Below, piece by piece: positions 1-8,386 of a stretch of 52,248 nt of DNA. Numbering within the stretch: the first letter of the stretch is position 1; every line of letters begins with the position of its first letter. The notes beneath the pieces are model-generated. The model was not told the DNA's origin. It searched no databases and worked only from the letters and a program-made list of their open reading frames with translations. This DNA is from an uncultured Acidobacteriia bacterium. Lineage in GTDB: Bacteria; Acidobacteriota; Terriglobia; Bryobacterales; Bryobacteraceae. A program made the translations under genes and the position numbers. The stretch covers positions 1 to 52,248 of the forward strand of contig CAIUOG010000038.1 in assembly GCA_903900705.1 (NCBI GenBank), given 5' to 3'.

Positions 1-813
1 GAAGCCCATCAGGACAGTGGCCGAAAGAGACATCAGCGACATGGCGGTGAGGCTCTTGCGGACGTTCTCAAACAGCCGCTGTACCCCTTCACCGAAGATC
101 TTCGCTTCCCGCTCTTCGGCGTGATAACCCTTAATGACGCGCACGCCCCCGAGGGATTCCGTCAGGCGTCCGGTCACCTCCGCGCTGATCTTGCCGCGCT
201 CCCGAAAGATGGGGCGAATGGTCTTGAACGCCTTGCTGAGCGCCGCCCCAAAGCAGAGCACAATCGCGAGTGAGAGACCTGTCATCAGCGCGCTGATGCG
301 CAGCAGGATAAACAGGGACGCAATGGCCGTCAGCAACCCGCCGAAGAACTCGATCAGCCCGGTGCCGACCAGATTGCGCATGCCTTCCACGTCCGACATG
401 ATTCGGGATACCAGTTGCCCGGTCTTATTGGAGTCGTAATAGGTCACCGGCAAGCGTCCGATGTGTTCCTGCACTTTGCGACGAAGCTCCGCGATCACCT
501 TCTGGCCCTCAATCGAAAGAAGCTGGGTGAGGGTAAAGGCCGTAATGCCCTGAATCACTGTCGCGGCCAGGACGGCCAGAACCAGGGGCACCAGCATGCC
601 CTGGTTGTTCTTCCCAATCACGTCATCGATGAGATAGCGAGACGAAAGTGGCAGTACCAGCCCGCACAAGCGACTGATGACGATCAACACAAAACCCAGC
701 GCCAGCAACTTACGGCGCGGGTAAAGCAGTTCGCGGATATTTGGCCAGAGATCCCGAAAGCGTTCGGATGCGGGTTTCTTCGGAGCAGCCTTCTCCGGAG
801 CGGTTGCGGTCAT
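1..813 (-). CDS. ABC exporter, fused permease/ATPase (5' part only, runs off the left edge)
   Basis: The N-terminal 271 residues are visible, all from the transmembrane half of an MsbA-like ABC exporter. Such proteins form homodimers in the inner membrane and export lipids or drugs. Hydrophobic segments lie near residues 36-55 and 73-95, with two more further on. The cytoplasmic coupling loop TGQLVSRIMSDVEGMRN follows, and then the GRLTESLGGVRVIKGYHAE stretch typical of the family. The nucleotide-binding domain lies beyond the window. The ATG at 813 is the first plausible start and precedes a short polar N-terminus. It sits 77 bases downstream of the VWFA gene on the same strand, so it may be the last gene of the molybdenum-cofactor run. 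The transported substrate cannot be told. Confidence 0.85.
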   Translation of the reverse strand, partial: MTATAPEKAAPKKPASERFRDLWPNIRELLYPRRKLLALGFVLIVISRLCGLVLPLSSRYLIDDVIGKNNQGMLVPLVLAVLAATVIQGITAFTLTQLLSIEGQKVIAELRRKVQEHIGRLPVTYYDSNKTGQLVSRIMSDVEGMRNLVGTGLIEFFGGLLTAIASLFILLRISALMTGLSLAIVLCFGAALSKAFKTIRPIFRERGKISAEVTGRLTESLGGVRVIKGYHAEEREAKIFGEGVQRLFENVRKSLTAMSLMSLSATVLMGF

Positions 814-890
814 GTGCTTACTTCGATGCCCGCCTCGCTCGCCATGACTCAAACCGGATCGGAGTTTCAAACCACTATTGTCGCCCGTCG

Positions 891-1970
891 CTACTTCGTT
901 CCGCCACCCAGCCAGTAGCCGGGGCGGGTCTTGCACAGAAGGTCCGAACGGTCAATATTCACTTCGATGGTGTGGTAGCCGCCTTCGGACTGATTGTTCG
1001 GGTTATAGCTGATCATGTAATGGCTGCGGATTTCGGTGCTGATTCGCTGCACGGCATCCTCCAGCCCTTTTTGCCGCAGGAACATGAACTCGCGTCCTCC
1101 GGTCGCCCGCGCGAACTGCGTGGCCGGGTCGCGGACGAAGATTCCCTTGGCATCGATATAAATCTCTTTGAGCAGAGGAACGAACTGGGCGCGATTTCCC
1201 ATGCCGTAGTTCTGGTCCATGGTGGTGGGGGTATTCGGCAGACCCATCGGCGCGTTCATGGTGGTGGGATCCATGCGCGTCGGACCCGGATCCGGCGCAC
1301 GTTCCGTCAGACGGACCGCCAACTGCGTAATATCCACCGTGTAGATCAGAACGTTGGTCAGATTTGCGCGAATCAAAGCTTCCCGCAACCGGGTTTCGCT
1401 GCCCTCGTCACGGGTTTCGCTCACCAGCAGAACGATGCGGCGGTTGCCCTTGGGCCGGTTCCGCAACATATAAACGCTGCGGTCCACCGCATCGATCATC
1501 CGGGTTCCGGAACTGCCCGCATTGATCTTATTGATGGCAACTTTCACCTTGTCCGGATCATTGGTAAAGTCCTGCATGGTGATCAGCCGGCCATCGAACT
1601 TGATGACGGCCGCTTCACCCTGCCGGCCAATCACGGTCTGCACCAGAGAGCCCAGCTTCCTGATCTGCGGCAGAATGGATTCCACGCGCGCCGAGCATTC
1701 AATTGCAATCACCAGAGAGATCGGTTCGTAGGTGACGTCCACCTGAATGTTCTGTTCCTTGCCGTTGTCCCAAAGATGGAACTGGTTCGGCTGCAGGCCA
1801 TCGATAATGTTGCCCTGTCTGTCGGTGACCAGCACCGGCGCCACGATGTTGGTGACGGACGACGTAGCGATCTTCTCGCCGAGTTCGATGACCTGCTTGT
1901 CCTCCGGCGGTTGCTGCGAGAAAGCGCTGAAACAACAGAGTATCGGTACTGCGATGTGGAACAGTTTCAT
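891..1970 (-). CDS. Exported VWFA-related protein, acidobacterial type
   Basis: A 359-residue protein with a signal peptide (about residues 1-19, ending FSAFSQ) and a VWA-like domain. It matches the acidobacterial VWFA-related family (TIGR03436) through the VAPVLVTDRQGNIIDGL opening, which leads into a von Willebrand A fold. The metal-binding DxSxS motif appears degenerate: the equivalent stretch reads AIECSAR, so metal-dependent adhesion is doubtful. The C-terminal part ends with a YHTIEVNIDRSD segment also typical of the family. Its function is unknown; it is presumably periplasmic or surface-located. It starts 4 bases after the mog stop codon and is probably co-transcribed with the molybdenum-cofactor genes. 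Confidence 0.85.
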   Translation of the reverse strand: MKLFHIAVPILCCFSAFSQQPPEDKQVIELGEKIATSSVTNIVAPVLVTDRQGNIIDGLQPNQFHLWDNGKEQNIQVDVTYEPISLVIAIECSARVESILPQIRKLGSLVQTVIGRQGEAAVIKFDGRLITMQDFTNDPDKVKVAINKINAGSSGTRMIDAVDRSVYMLRNRPKGNRRIVLLVSETRDEGSETRLREALIRANLTNVLIYTVDITQLAVRLTERAPDPGPTRMDPTTMNAPMGLPNTPTTMDQNYGMGNRAQFVPLLKEIYIDAKGIFVRDPATQFARATGGREFMFLRQKGLEDAVQRISTEIRSHYMISYNPNNQSEGGYHTIEVNIDRSDLLCKTRPGYWLGGGTK

Positions 1971-1974
1971 GCGT

Positions 1975-2460
1975 TTAGTGTCCTGTGCGCCCGTTGATCA
2001 GATCCAGCACGTGCGGGACCAAATCTAAAATAGCATCGAGCGATTCCACCGCTCCGCGAGTCGACCCTGGTAGATTGACGATCAGCACGCCTCCCAGGAT
2101 TCCGGAAACTGCGCGCGAGAGTACGGCATTCCGCGTGGACGCCAGCCCTTTTGCCCGCATCAGTTCACCGAATCCGGGTAGTTCTTTTGTGATCACGTCC
2201 CGCGTGGCCTCCGGAGTGATGTCGCGCGGAGTGATACCGGTCCCGCCTGTGGTGACGATTACGCCTCGCCCCATGTCGGTGGCCAGTTGGCGCAACCGGG
2301 CCGAGATTTCGCGGCGCTCATCAGGCAGCACCAAATGTTTGGTGATGGAAAAACCGGCCTCGCGGAGCCGCGCTGCCACGGCCGGTCCGGATTTATCTTC
2401 GCGCGTACCGGCGAACGAACTGTCACTCACCGTGATTACGACCGCCGAAATGCCGCTCAA
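1975..2460 (-). CDS. mog: Molybdopterin adenylyltransferase (MogA/MoaB family)
   Basis: A 161-residue protein that adenylates molybdopterin with ATP before molybdenum insertion by MoeA, in the cytoplasm. The MPT-binding signature [14 protein letters not shown] is at residues 71-84, and the NLPGS motif is at 129-133. Length and layout fit the MoaB/MogA family. MoaB and MogA cannot be separated firmly from sequence alone, so the symbol is the generic one. Its start overlaps the moaC stop by 4 bases, and moaC in turn overlaps moeA, giving a translationally coupled three-gene cofactor operon. Confidence 0.9.
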   Translation of the reverse strand: MSGISAVVITVSDSSFAGTREDKSGPAVAARLREAGFSITKHLVLPDERREISARLRQLATDMGRGVIVTTGGTGITPRDITPEATRDVITKELPGFGELMRAKGLASTRNAVLSRAVSGILGGVLIVNLPGSTRGAVESLDAILDLVPHVLDLINGRTGH

Positions 2461-2918
2461 CGGTGGAAATCTCCACTCTTTCCGCCCGTCTTTTCCAGCA
2501 GGTACAGATCCTGAATTTCGATCCGTTTATCGAGCGCCTTCGTCATGTCGTAGATCGTCAAAGCCGCCAGCGACGCCGCCGTCAAAGCCTCCATCTCCAC
2601 ACCGGTCTGAGCCGAGGTCGCCGCCGTCGCGATCACGCGGATGCCATCCTCTTCAATCGTCATCTCCACATCGGCAAACGAGAGGGGCAGGGAATGGCAC
2701 ATCGGGATCAGGTCGGCCGTTTTTTTCGCCGCCAGAATACCGGCGATTCGCGCGACCGCCAGAGGGTCTCCCTTCGGATTCTTCGGCAGCGCGTCGAGCA
2801 CTTCCCGCGACATCTTGACAAACACGTGAGCTTTCGCCGTCCGGCGCGTCTCCGCCTTGGCTCCCACGTCTACCATCCGGGCTTCCCCGGCCGAATCATA
2901 ATGCGACAGCCCGTTCAT
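2457..2918 (-). CDS. moaC: Cyclic pyranopterin monophosphate synthase MoaC
   Basis: A 153-residue enzyme that completes conversion of the MoaA product into cyclic pyranopterin monophosphate in molybdenum cofactor synthesis. Family hallmarks are visible: MVDVG at 15-19, [11 protein letters not shown] at 65-75, GVEMEAL at 106-112 and YDMTKALDK at 123-131, which carries the catalytic Asp and Lys. The length is normal for the family. It overlaps moeA upstream and mog downstream by 4 bases each. No moaA, moaD or moaE is in the window, so the first steps of the pathway must be encoded elsewhere. Confidence 0.95.
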   Translation of the reverse strand: MNGLSHYDSAGEARMVDVGAKAETRRTAKAHVFVKMSREVLDALPKNPKGDPLAVARIAGILAAKKTADLIPMCHSLPLSFADVEMTIEEDGIRVIATAATSAQTGVEMEALTAASLAALTIYDMTKALDKRIEIQDLYLLEKTGGKSGDFHR

Positions 2919-4105
2919 TTCAGCAGGACTCCAATCAGTTCCCCGGCGGCATACTCCGCCTGGCCGGCTTCCGCCACCAGAAAGGCGTTGGCCCGTGACA
3001 GCGCCGGTACATCGCCCGACCCCTGCCAGTCTACAGGTGTGATTTCAAAACCACGCAAAACTGCCGGAAGAAAACGCGTGAGACCGGGCTTATGGCGGAA
3101 GGGCCTGCTCAGTCTGGCCAATGTCATCGGCAAGGGCGGTTCGGCCATGCCGGAGAGCAATTCAAGCGCCGCGCGAGCGAACAACTCAAACGTGACCATG
3201 GTGGAGCCCGGATTGCCAGGCAGCCCGAAAAAGAACTTTTCCCGCGCGACACCAAACACAAGCGGCGCGCCTGGCTGAATCAGCACGCGGTCAAAGAAAA
3301 AATCCGCGCCGAGTTCAGCCAATGCGGGTTCCACCACATCGAATTTGCCGGCGGAAACGCCGCCCGAAAGCAGGAGCAAATCCGCCTGCAGACCTTCTTC
3401 CATCAGCCGCCGCGTTCCGTCCAAAGTGTCCGGCGCGACCGGCAGAACCACCGGAATTCCACCCGCGCGCTCCACCTGCGCGGCGAGCGACCAGGCATTT
3501 GAATTCCGAATCTGGTGCGCGGCGGGTTGCTCACCGATGCCCACAATCTCGTCACCCGTCGCAAGAATCGCCACGCGTGGCTTCTCGTAAACCTGCACAT
3601 CCTGGTGACCGGTTGTCGCCAGCAGGGAAACCGTGGCGTAATCAATCCGCAGACCCCGCGCCGCCACCAGGTCACCGGCAAGGGCCTCACACCCGCGCCG
3701 CGCTATGTTTGCGCCACTCTCCGGAATCCGGTCCGTGGAAACGATTCCGTCCGCACCGCGAGTGCAGTGTTCCACCATCACGACTGCGTCGAACCCAGCC
3801 GGAACCGGAGCGCCGGTCATAATCTCGACGCATTCGCCGGGGCCTGCCAAACCCTCAAAAACCGTGCCCGCCCTGACTTCTCCCACCAGTCGCAATGAAC
3901 CCGGAGTCTCGCCGGATCGCACCGCGAACCCATCCCGCATAGACCTGTCAAACGGCGGATAGTCCCGGTCCGCCCGGATATCCTCCGCCAGCACACGTCC
4001 GGCAGCCAGGCGGAGCGGGACCGTCGCGACGCGGGGCGTGTTCAGACGCCGGCTCACCTCGCGCAAAACGGCGGATCGGGCATCGGCAAATGAAAGCGGC
4101 TGCAA
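2915..4105 (-). CDS. moeA: Molybdopterin molybdenumtransferase MoeA
   Basis: A 396-residue enzyme that inserts molybdate into adenylated molybdopterin. Sequence evidence includes [12 protein letters not shown] near residues 51-62, [10 protein letters not shown] near 95-104, GGVSAGKFD at 248-256 and GLPGNPGS at 294-301, all in the family order, followed by the C-terminal domain IV. The predicted start is a TTG at 4105 with a GAGGG Shine-Dalgarno only about one base away, which is unusually tight. No in-frame ATG lies close by. It is the first gene of the leftward cofactor operon and diverges from the cation antiporter across 43 bases that contain a perfect palindrome. Confidence 0.93.
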   Translation of the reverse strand: MQPLSFADARSAVLREVSRRLNTPRVATVPLRLAAGRVLAEDIRADRDYPPFDRSMRDGFAVRSGETPGSLRLVGEVRAGTVFEGLAGPGECVEIMTGAPVPAGFDAVVMVEHCTRGADGIVSTDRIPESGANIARRGCEALAGDLVAARGLRIDYATVSLLATTGHQDVQVYEKPRVAILATGDEIVGIGEQPAAHQIRNSNAWSLAAQVERAGGIPVVLPVAPDTLDGTRRLMEEGLQADLLLLSGGVSAGKFDVVEPALAELGADFFFDRVLIQPGAPLVFGVAREKFFFGLPGNPGSTMVTFELFARAALELLSGMAEPPLPMTLARLSRPFRHKPGLTRFLPAVLRGFEITPVDWQGSGDVPALSRANAFLVAEAGQAEYAAGELIGVLLK

Positions 4106-4114
4106 ACCCTCAGT

Positions 4115-4124
4115 GTAACGTTAC
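4115..4124. promoter_or_regulatory. Perfect 10-base palindrome GTAACGTTAC in a divergent promoter region
   Basis: The palindrome lies in the 43-base gap between the divergent moeA and antiporter genes, 9 bases upstream of the moeA start. Its position fits an operator for a dimeric repressor acting on moeA, on the antiporter, or on both. No regulator gene is adjacent, so the assignment is inference. Confidence 0.35.
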
Positions 4125-4148
4125 GCGGCAGTGTAGCCTGAAGAGGAA

Positions 4149-5306
4149 ATGGCTCATGTAATGGCCGCGATGCTCCTGGTCTTCGTCGTCGCCCGCCTGT
4201 TGCGGGAGGTGATGGAACGCCTGAAGCAACCGGGAATTGTGGGGGAGATCCTCGCCGGAGTGGTGATTGGCCCTCATGCTCTCGGCTGGGTGCAGTCGAG
4301 CGAAACGCTGACCACGCTTTCCGAACTCGGCGTGATGTTTCTGTTGTTTCGCATCGGTCTCGAAGTTCGGCCCTCACACCTGCTGAGTCTGGGCGCAACC
4401 GCCGTGTCGGTGGCCGCCTCCGGGGTGGTGGTGTCGTTTGGTATGGGCGTGGGCATTGCGCTGTTGTTCGGGCAGACGCTGCTCCAGGCGCTCTTCGTGG
4501 GCACGGCAATTTCCGCCACCAGTGTCGTCATCACGGCGGAGGTGCTGTCTTCACGCGGACTACTTCAGGAGCGGGCCAGCCAGACGATCCTCGCCGCCGC
4601 CGTGGTGGATGATGTCCTGGGGTTGGTTGTCCTCGCGCTTGTGACCAACGTTGCAAGGGGGAGCGTGAACTTCCTCGAAATCGCGTTTACCGCCCTGCTG
4701 GCCGTGGCCTTCGTGCTGCTCTTCGCCTTCTGGGGACACCGCGCCGTGCGCCATGTGGTGCCGCGCGTGGAGGCCTCCATGCGCACGGCGGAAGCGCAGT
4801 TCGCGATTTCGATCGCCCTGCTGTTCGCCCTGTCACTGCTGGCTGTTTACGCGGGTGTGGCCGCCATAATCGGTGCGTTCCTCGCGGGCATGGCGCTGTC
4901 GGAAACGGTGGACGAGCGCGTTCACATTATGACCGCGGGCGTCTCGGAGTTCCTGGTGCCATTCTTTCTCGCGGGAATCGGCATGAGTCTCGATCCCGCG
5001 GTTTTCCGCAACACCTCGACGGTACTGCTGGCCGGCGTTCTATTGGTGGCCGCGCTCCTTGCGAAGTTGCTCGGCTGCGGCCTGGGCGCCTGGCGACTCG
5101 GGCGGACAGACGCTCTGCGGGTGGGCGTGGGCATGGCGCCGCGCGGAGAAGTCGGCATGGTGGTCGCACAGATCGGGCGTGGTCTGGGCATCATGCCCGA
5201 ATCCATATTTGCCATCGTCGTCTTCCTCTCCATCGCGACCACCATGATTGCCCCGCCGCTGATCCGGCTCGCATTCCGGGGCGTGGAATCAGCGAAGCGT
5301 CCATAA
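4149..5306 (+). CDS. Monovalent cation:proton antiporter, CPA2 (KefB/NhaS3-like)
   Basis: A 385-residue inner-membrane protein with about 12 hydrophobic segments and the Na+/H+ exchanger fold. Visible family features are the IVGEILAGVVIGPHALG motif near residues 25-41, the TSVVITAEVLS stretch and the VVDDVLGLVVLAL helix that carries the paired acidic residues expected for ion exchange. A late APRGEVGMVVAQIG motif is also typical of CPA2 members. It lacks the cytoplasmic TrkA-N/RCK domain found in longer Kef proteins. A GAGGA Shine-Dalgarno precedes the ATG. The ion (Na+ or K+) cannot be told. Confidence 0.88.
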   Translation: MAHVMAAMLLVFVVARLLREVMERLKQPGIVGEILAGVVIGPHALGWVQSSETLTTLSELGVMFLLFRIGLEVRPSHLLSLGATAVSVAASGVVVSFGMGVGIALLFGQTLLQALFVGTAISATSVVITAEVLSSRGLLQERASQTILAAAVVDDVLGLVVLALVTNVARGSVNFLEIAFTALLAVAFVLLFAFWGHRAVRHVVPRVEASMRTAEAQFAISIALLFALSLLAVYAGVAAIIGAFLAGMALSETVDERVHIMTAGVSEFLVPFFLAGIGMSLDPAVFRNTSTVLLAGVLLVAALLAKLLGCGLGAWRLGRTDALRVGVGMAPRGEVGMVVAQIGRGLGIMPESIFAIVVFLSIATTMIAPPLIRLAFRGVESAKRP

Positions 5307-5312
5307 TCAGAC

Positions 5313-7739
5313 TTGGCGAGCAACCGCTCCAGGAAGACGATCAACGACTGGTTCGCCTCCCGCGGCTGGAAGCCGTTTCCTTTTCAAAAGCAGGTCTGGG
5401 AGGCTTATCGGAAAGGCGAATCCGGCCTGATTCACGCGGCCACCGGCACAGGGAAAACCTATGCTGCCTGGCTGGGTCCGCTCATGGAATGGATGGACGG
5501 GGATGGTGAAGCTTATCCGGACCTCCGCGTCCTCTGGATCACACCCCTGCGCGCCCTGGTCGCCGATACCGAAAAAGCACTTCGCGCGCCGCTCAAAGAT
5601 CTTGGTATCCCGTGGCGAATGGAATCGCGTACCGGTGACACCCGTCAGTCCGTCCGCGCGCGGCAGGAGAAACGCCTCCCCACGGCGCTGGTCACTACCC
5701 CCGAGAGCCTCGCGCTGCTTCTTGCCAGACCCGAAGCCCGGCAGCAGTTCCGGCGCCTGCAAATGGTGATCGTCGATGAGTGGCATGAATTGATGGGATC
5801 CAAGCGAGGTGTCCTCGCCGAACTCCTGCTCGCACGCCTCCGCCGCTGGAATCCGCTGGTCCGCACCTGGGGTCTCTCGGCAACGCTGGGCAATATGCAA
5901 ACCGCCGCCGCCACGCTGCTGGGGAATCGCGCGGAGGGCGCGCGAGTCGTGCGCGGACTGGTGCCCAAAACGGTCCGGATTGATTCGCTGCTCCCCGAGC
6001 AGATGGACCGTTTTCCCTGGGCCGGACACCTCGGGATCAACATGCTCCACCAGGTGACCGGCGCGATTGAAGAAGGCGCAACCACCCTGGTGTTTACCAA
6101 CACCCGATCGCAGTGCGAAATCTGGTATCAGGCCATCCTCGAAGCGCGGCCGGACTGGGCCGGCCTCATCGCTATCCACCACGGCTCGCTGGAGCGTAAA
6201 CTCCGCGACTGGGTGGAAGATGGCCTCCGCGCGGGTACGCTGCGGTGTGTTGTCTGTACTTCCAGCCTCGATCTCGGCGTGGATTTCTCTCCCGTGGATC
6301 GCGTCATCCAGATCGGCAGCCCGAAGGGCGTGGCGCGTCTGCTGCAGCGGGCCGGGCGCAGCGGGCACCGCCCGGGTGAGACCAGCCGTATCACCTGCGT
6401 GCCCACCCACGCCTTCGAACTGGTGGAAGTGGCCGCCTCGCGGGATGCCTGGAAAGCGGGCGCCATGGAAAGCCGGTTCCCGGTAGAGCGGCCCCTCGAT
6501 CTGCTCGCGCAGCACGCCGTCACCATGGCTCTGGGCGGCGGCTTTCAGGCGGACGACCTGCTGGCCGAAGTTCGCACCACTTACGCCTATCGTGACCTTT
6601 CGGGCATCGAATGGCAGTGGGTACTCGATTTCGTGACGCGGGGCGGGGAAGCACTCCGCGCTTATCCGGAATTTCAGCGCGTGGAAGTGACCGCGGATGG
6701 CGCTCATCAGGTGACCAATCGCCAGATCGCGCGCCGTCATCTGCTTTCCATCGGAACGATTGTGGCGGATGCCGCCATCGACGTCCGGTACGTAACGGGC
6801 GGCCGTCTGGGCAGTGTGGAAGAGAGTTTCATCTCGCGGCTTCGCCCCGGCGAGCATTTCTTTTTCGCCGGAAAGTCGCTCGAATTCATCCGGGTTCACA
6901 ACATGGTCGCGCAGGTGCGTAAAGCTCATGGCGAGGCGGGCAGCGTGCCCCGCTGGGATGGCGCTCGCATGGCGCTTTCGAGCGAACTGGCGGAGGCCGT
7001 GCGCACCCGTCTCGATCAGGCTCGCGCCGGAGTCTTCGAAGGCCCGGAGATGCGTTCCGTCCGCCCCGTGATGGATACGCAGGCGAAGATCTCCGCCATC
7101 CCCGGTCGCGAAGAACTGCTGATTGAACGAGTGGAAACGAAGGAGGGCCACCACCTGTTCTTCTACCCTTTCGAAGGCAGACTGGTGCACGAAGGTCTTG
7201 CGGCTCTCTTCGCGTGGCGAATCGCCAGGCTGCGCCCCATCACCTTTACCATGGCCATGAACGATTACGGCATTGAGCTTCTCTCCGCGGACCGCGCGCC
7301 TCTTGAAGCTTCCCTGGCCTCCGGACTGCTCAGCCCCGCCAATCTCGCCGAGGATATTCCCGCCAGTCTCAACGCCGCTGAAATGGCGCGCCGTCAGTTT
7401 CGGGAGATCGCACGCATCGCCGGCCTCACCTTCACCGGCTACCCCGGTCAGAACAAATCCGTAAAGCAGTTGCAGGCATCTTCGGGCCTCCTGTTCGACG
7501 TCTTTGTGAAGTACGACAGTGGCAACCTGCTCATCGAACAGGCGCATCGTGAAGTGCTGGAGCGCAATCTGGAACGCAGCCGCCTCGGCCAGACATTGGA
7601 CCGCCTTTCGCGCGGCGTGGTACGTCTGCTCGATATCGAACGCCCCTCACCGCTCTCGTTTCCGATTCTGGTGGATCGCTCCCGCCACCGCCTCAGTTCG
7701 GAGAAACTGGCCGACCGGATCCGGCGCATGTCCGCATGA
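5313..7739 (+). CDS. Ligase-associated DNA damage response DEXH-box helicase (Lhr-like)
   Basis: An 808-residue superfamily 2 helicase of the type that accompanies a LigD-like DNA ligase in many bacteria (TIGR04121). Motif I is ATGTGKT near residues 43-49, motif II is the unusual DEWH at 155-158, and a SAT motif follows near 190. The helicase C domain has QRAGRSGHRPG near 345-355. A long C-terminal Lhr-type region follows, with the winged-helix and DUF4175-like parts. The start is a TTG 7 bases after the antiporter stop; no earlier start is possible without overlapping that gene. The stop overlaps the pdeM start by 4 bases. It probably acts on damaged or recombining DNA. Confidence 0.92.
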   Translation: MASNRSRKTINDWFASRGWKPFPFQKQVWEAYRKGESGLIHAATGTGKTYAAWLGPLMEWMDGDGEAYPDLRVLWITPLRALVADTEKALRAPLKDLGIPWRMESRTGDTRQSVRARQEKRLPTALVTTPESLALLLARPEARQQFRRLQMVIVDEWHELMGSKRGVLAELLLARLRRWNPLVRTWGLSATLGNMQTAAATLLGNRAEGARVVRGLVPKTVRIDSLLPEQMDRFPWAGHLGINMLHQVTGAIEEGATTLVFTNTRSQCEIWYQAILEARPDWAGLIAIHHGSLERKLRDWVEDGLRAGTLRCVVCTSSLDLGVDFSPVDRVIQIGSPKGVARLLQRAGRSGHRPGETSRITCVPTHAFELVEVAASRDAWKAGAMESRFPVERPLDLLAQHAVTMALGGGFQADDLLAEVRTTYAYRDLSGIEWQWVLDFVTRGGEALRAYPEFQRVEVTADGAHQVTNRQIARRHLLSIGTIVADAAIDVRYVTGGRLGSVEESFISRLRPGEHFFFAGKSLEFIRVHNMVAQVRKAHGEAGSVPRWDGARMALSSELAEAVRTRLDQARAGVFEGPEMRSVRPVMDTQAKISAIPGREELLIERVETKEGHHLFFYPFEGRLVHEGLAALFAWRIARLRPITFTMAMNDYGIELLSADRAPLEASLASGLLSPANLAEDIPASLNAAEMARRQFREIARIAGLTFTGYPGQNKSVKQLQASSGLLFDVFVKYDSGNLLIEQAHREVLERNLERSRLGQTLDRLSRGVVRLLDIERPSPLSFPILVDRSRHRLSSEKLADRIRRMSA

Positions 7740-8386
7740 GAGTCGAGGTCGCAGGCACGGAACTCGAACTGATGGCCGAACGCGCGGCTTACTGGCCGGA
7801 GCGTGCGACTCTCTTCGTGGCCGACACCCATTGGGGCAAGGCCGCCGCTTTCCGCGCGAACCTGATTCCCGTGCCGGGCGGTACCACCGAAAGCGATCTC
7901 GCCCGCCTCACCAGCGCCATTCTCCGTACCAGTCCGCGCCGCATCGTGTTGCTCGGCGACGCACTGCATTCGCGCGACGGCCGTTCGGAAAAAACCTTCC
8001 AGTCCCTCGCCGCATGGCGCGCCCGGCACGCGGAAATCGAGATTCTTCTCGTGCGCGGCAACCATGACCGCAAAGCCGGCGATCCTCCGGAGGGACTTGG
8101 CATCCACTGCGTGGATGCGCCCGTAATCGAAGCGCCCTTCGTCTTCCAGCACCATCCCTCGGAGACGCCCGCCGGCTACGCCCTGGCCGGTCACATTCAT
8201 CCCGCCGTCCGTTTGCGCGGCCGCGGACTGCAGCGCGCCACGCTCCCCTGCTTCCACTTCGCCCCCGGCGTGGCCACCCTTCCGGCCTTCGGTTCGTTCT
8301 GCGGTTCCGCCCTGATTCAGCCCGGTCCGGCGGACCGCGTCTATGCCATTGCGGATGATGAAATAGTGAATATATGGCGACGGTAG
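7736..8386 (+). CDS. pdeM: Ligase-associated DNA damage response endonuclease PdeM
   Basis: A 216-residue calcineurin-like metallophosphoesterase. Metal ligands are in the expected order: DTH at 30-32, GDALH at 74-78, GNHD at 108-111 and GHIHP at 152-156. It belongs to the nuclease family linked with Lhr-like helicases and LigD-like ligases (TIGR04123). Start and helicase stop overlap (ATGA), so the two are translationally coupled. The usual partners, an SNM1-like exonuclease and an ATP-dependent ligase, are not in the window. The 3' end overlaps hpnE by 13 bases. Confidence 0.92.
   Translation: MRVEVAGTELELMAERAAYWPERATLFVADTHWGKAAAFRANLIPVPGGTTESDLARLTSAILRTSPRRIVLLGDALHSRDGRSEKTFQSLAAWRARHAEIEILLVRGNHDRKAGDPPEGLGIHCVDAPVIEAPFVFQHHPSETPAGYALAGHIHPAVRLRGRGLQRATLPCFHFAPGVATLPAFGSFCGSALIQPGPADRVYAIADDEIVNIWRR

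Noticed and set aside
5307-7547. A 746-residue open frame on the minus strand opposite the Lhr-like helicase
   Set aside because: It mirrors the helicase codon pattern, shows no recognisable domain and has low-complexity composition. The plus-strand helicase has all its motifs. GC-rich codon bias leaves long antisense frames open.
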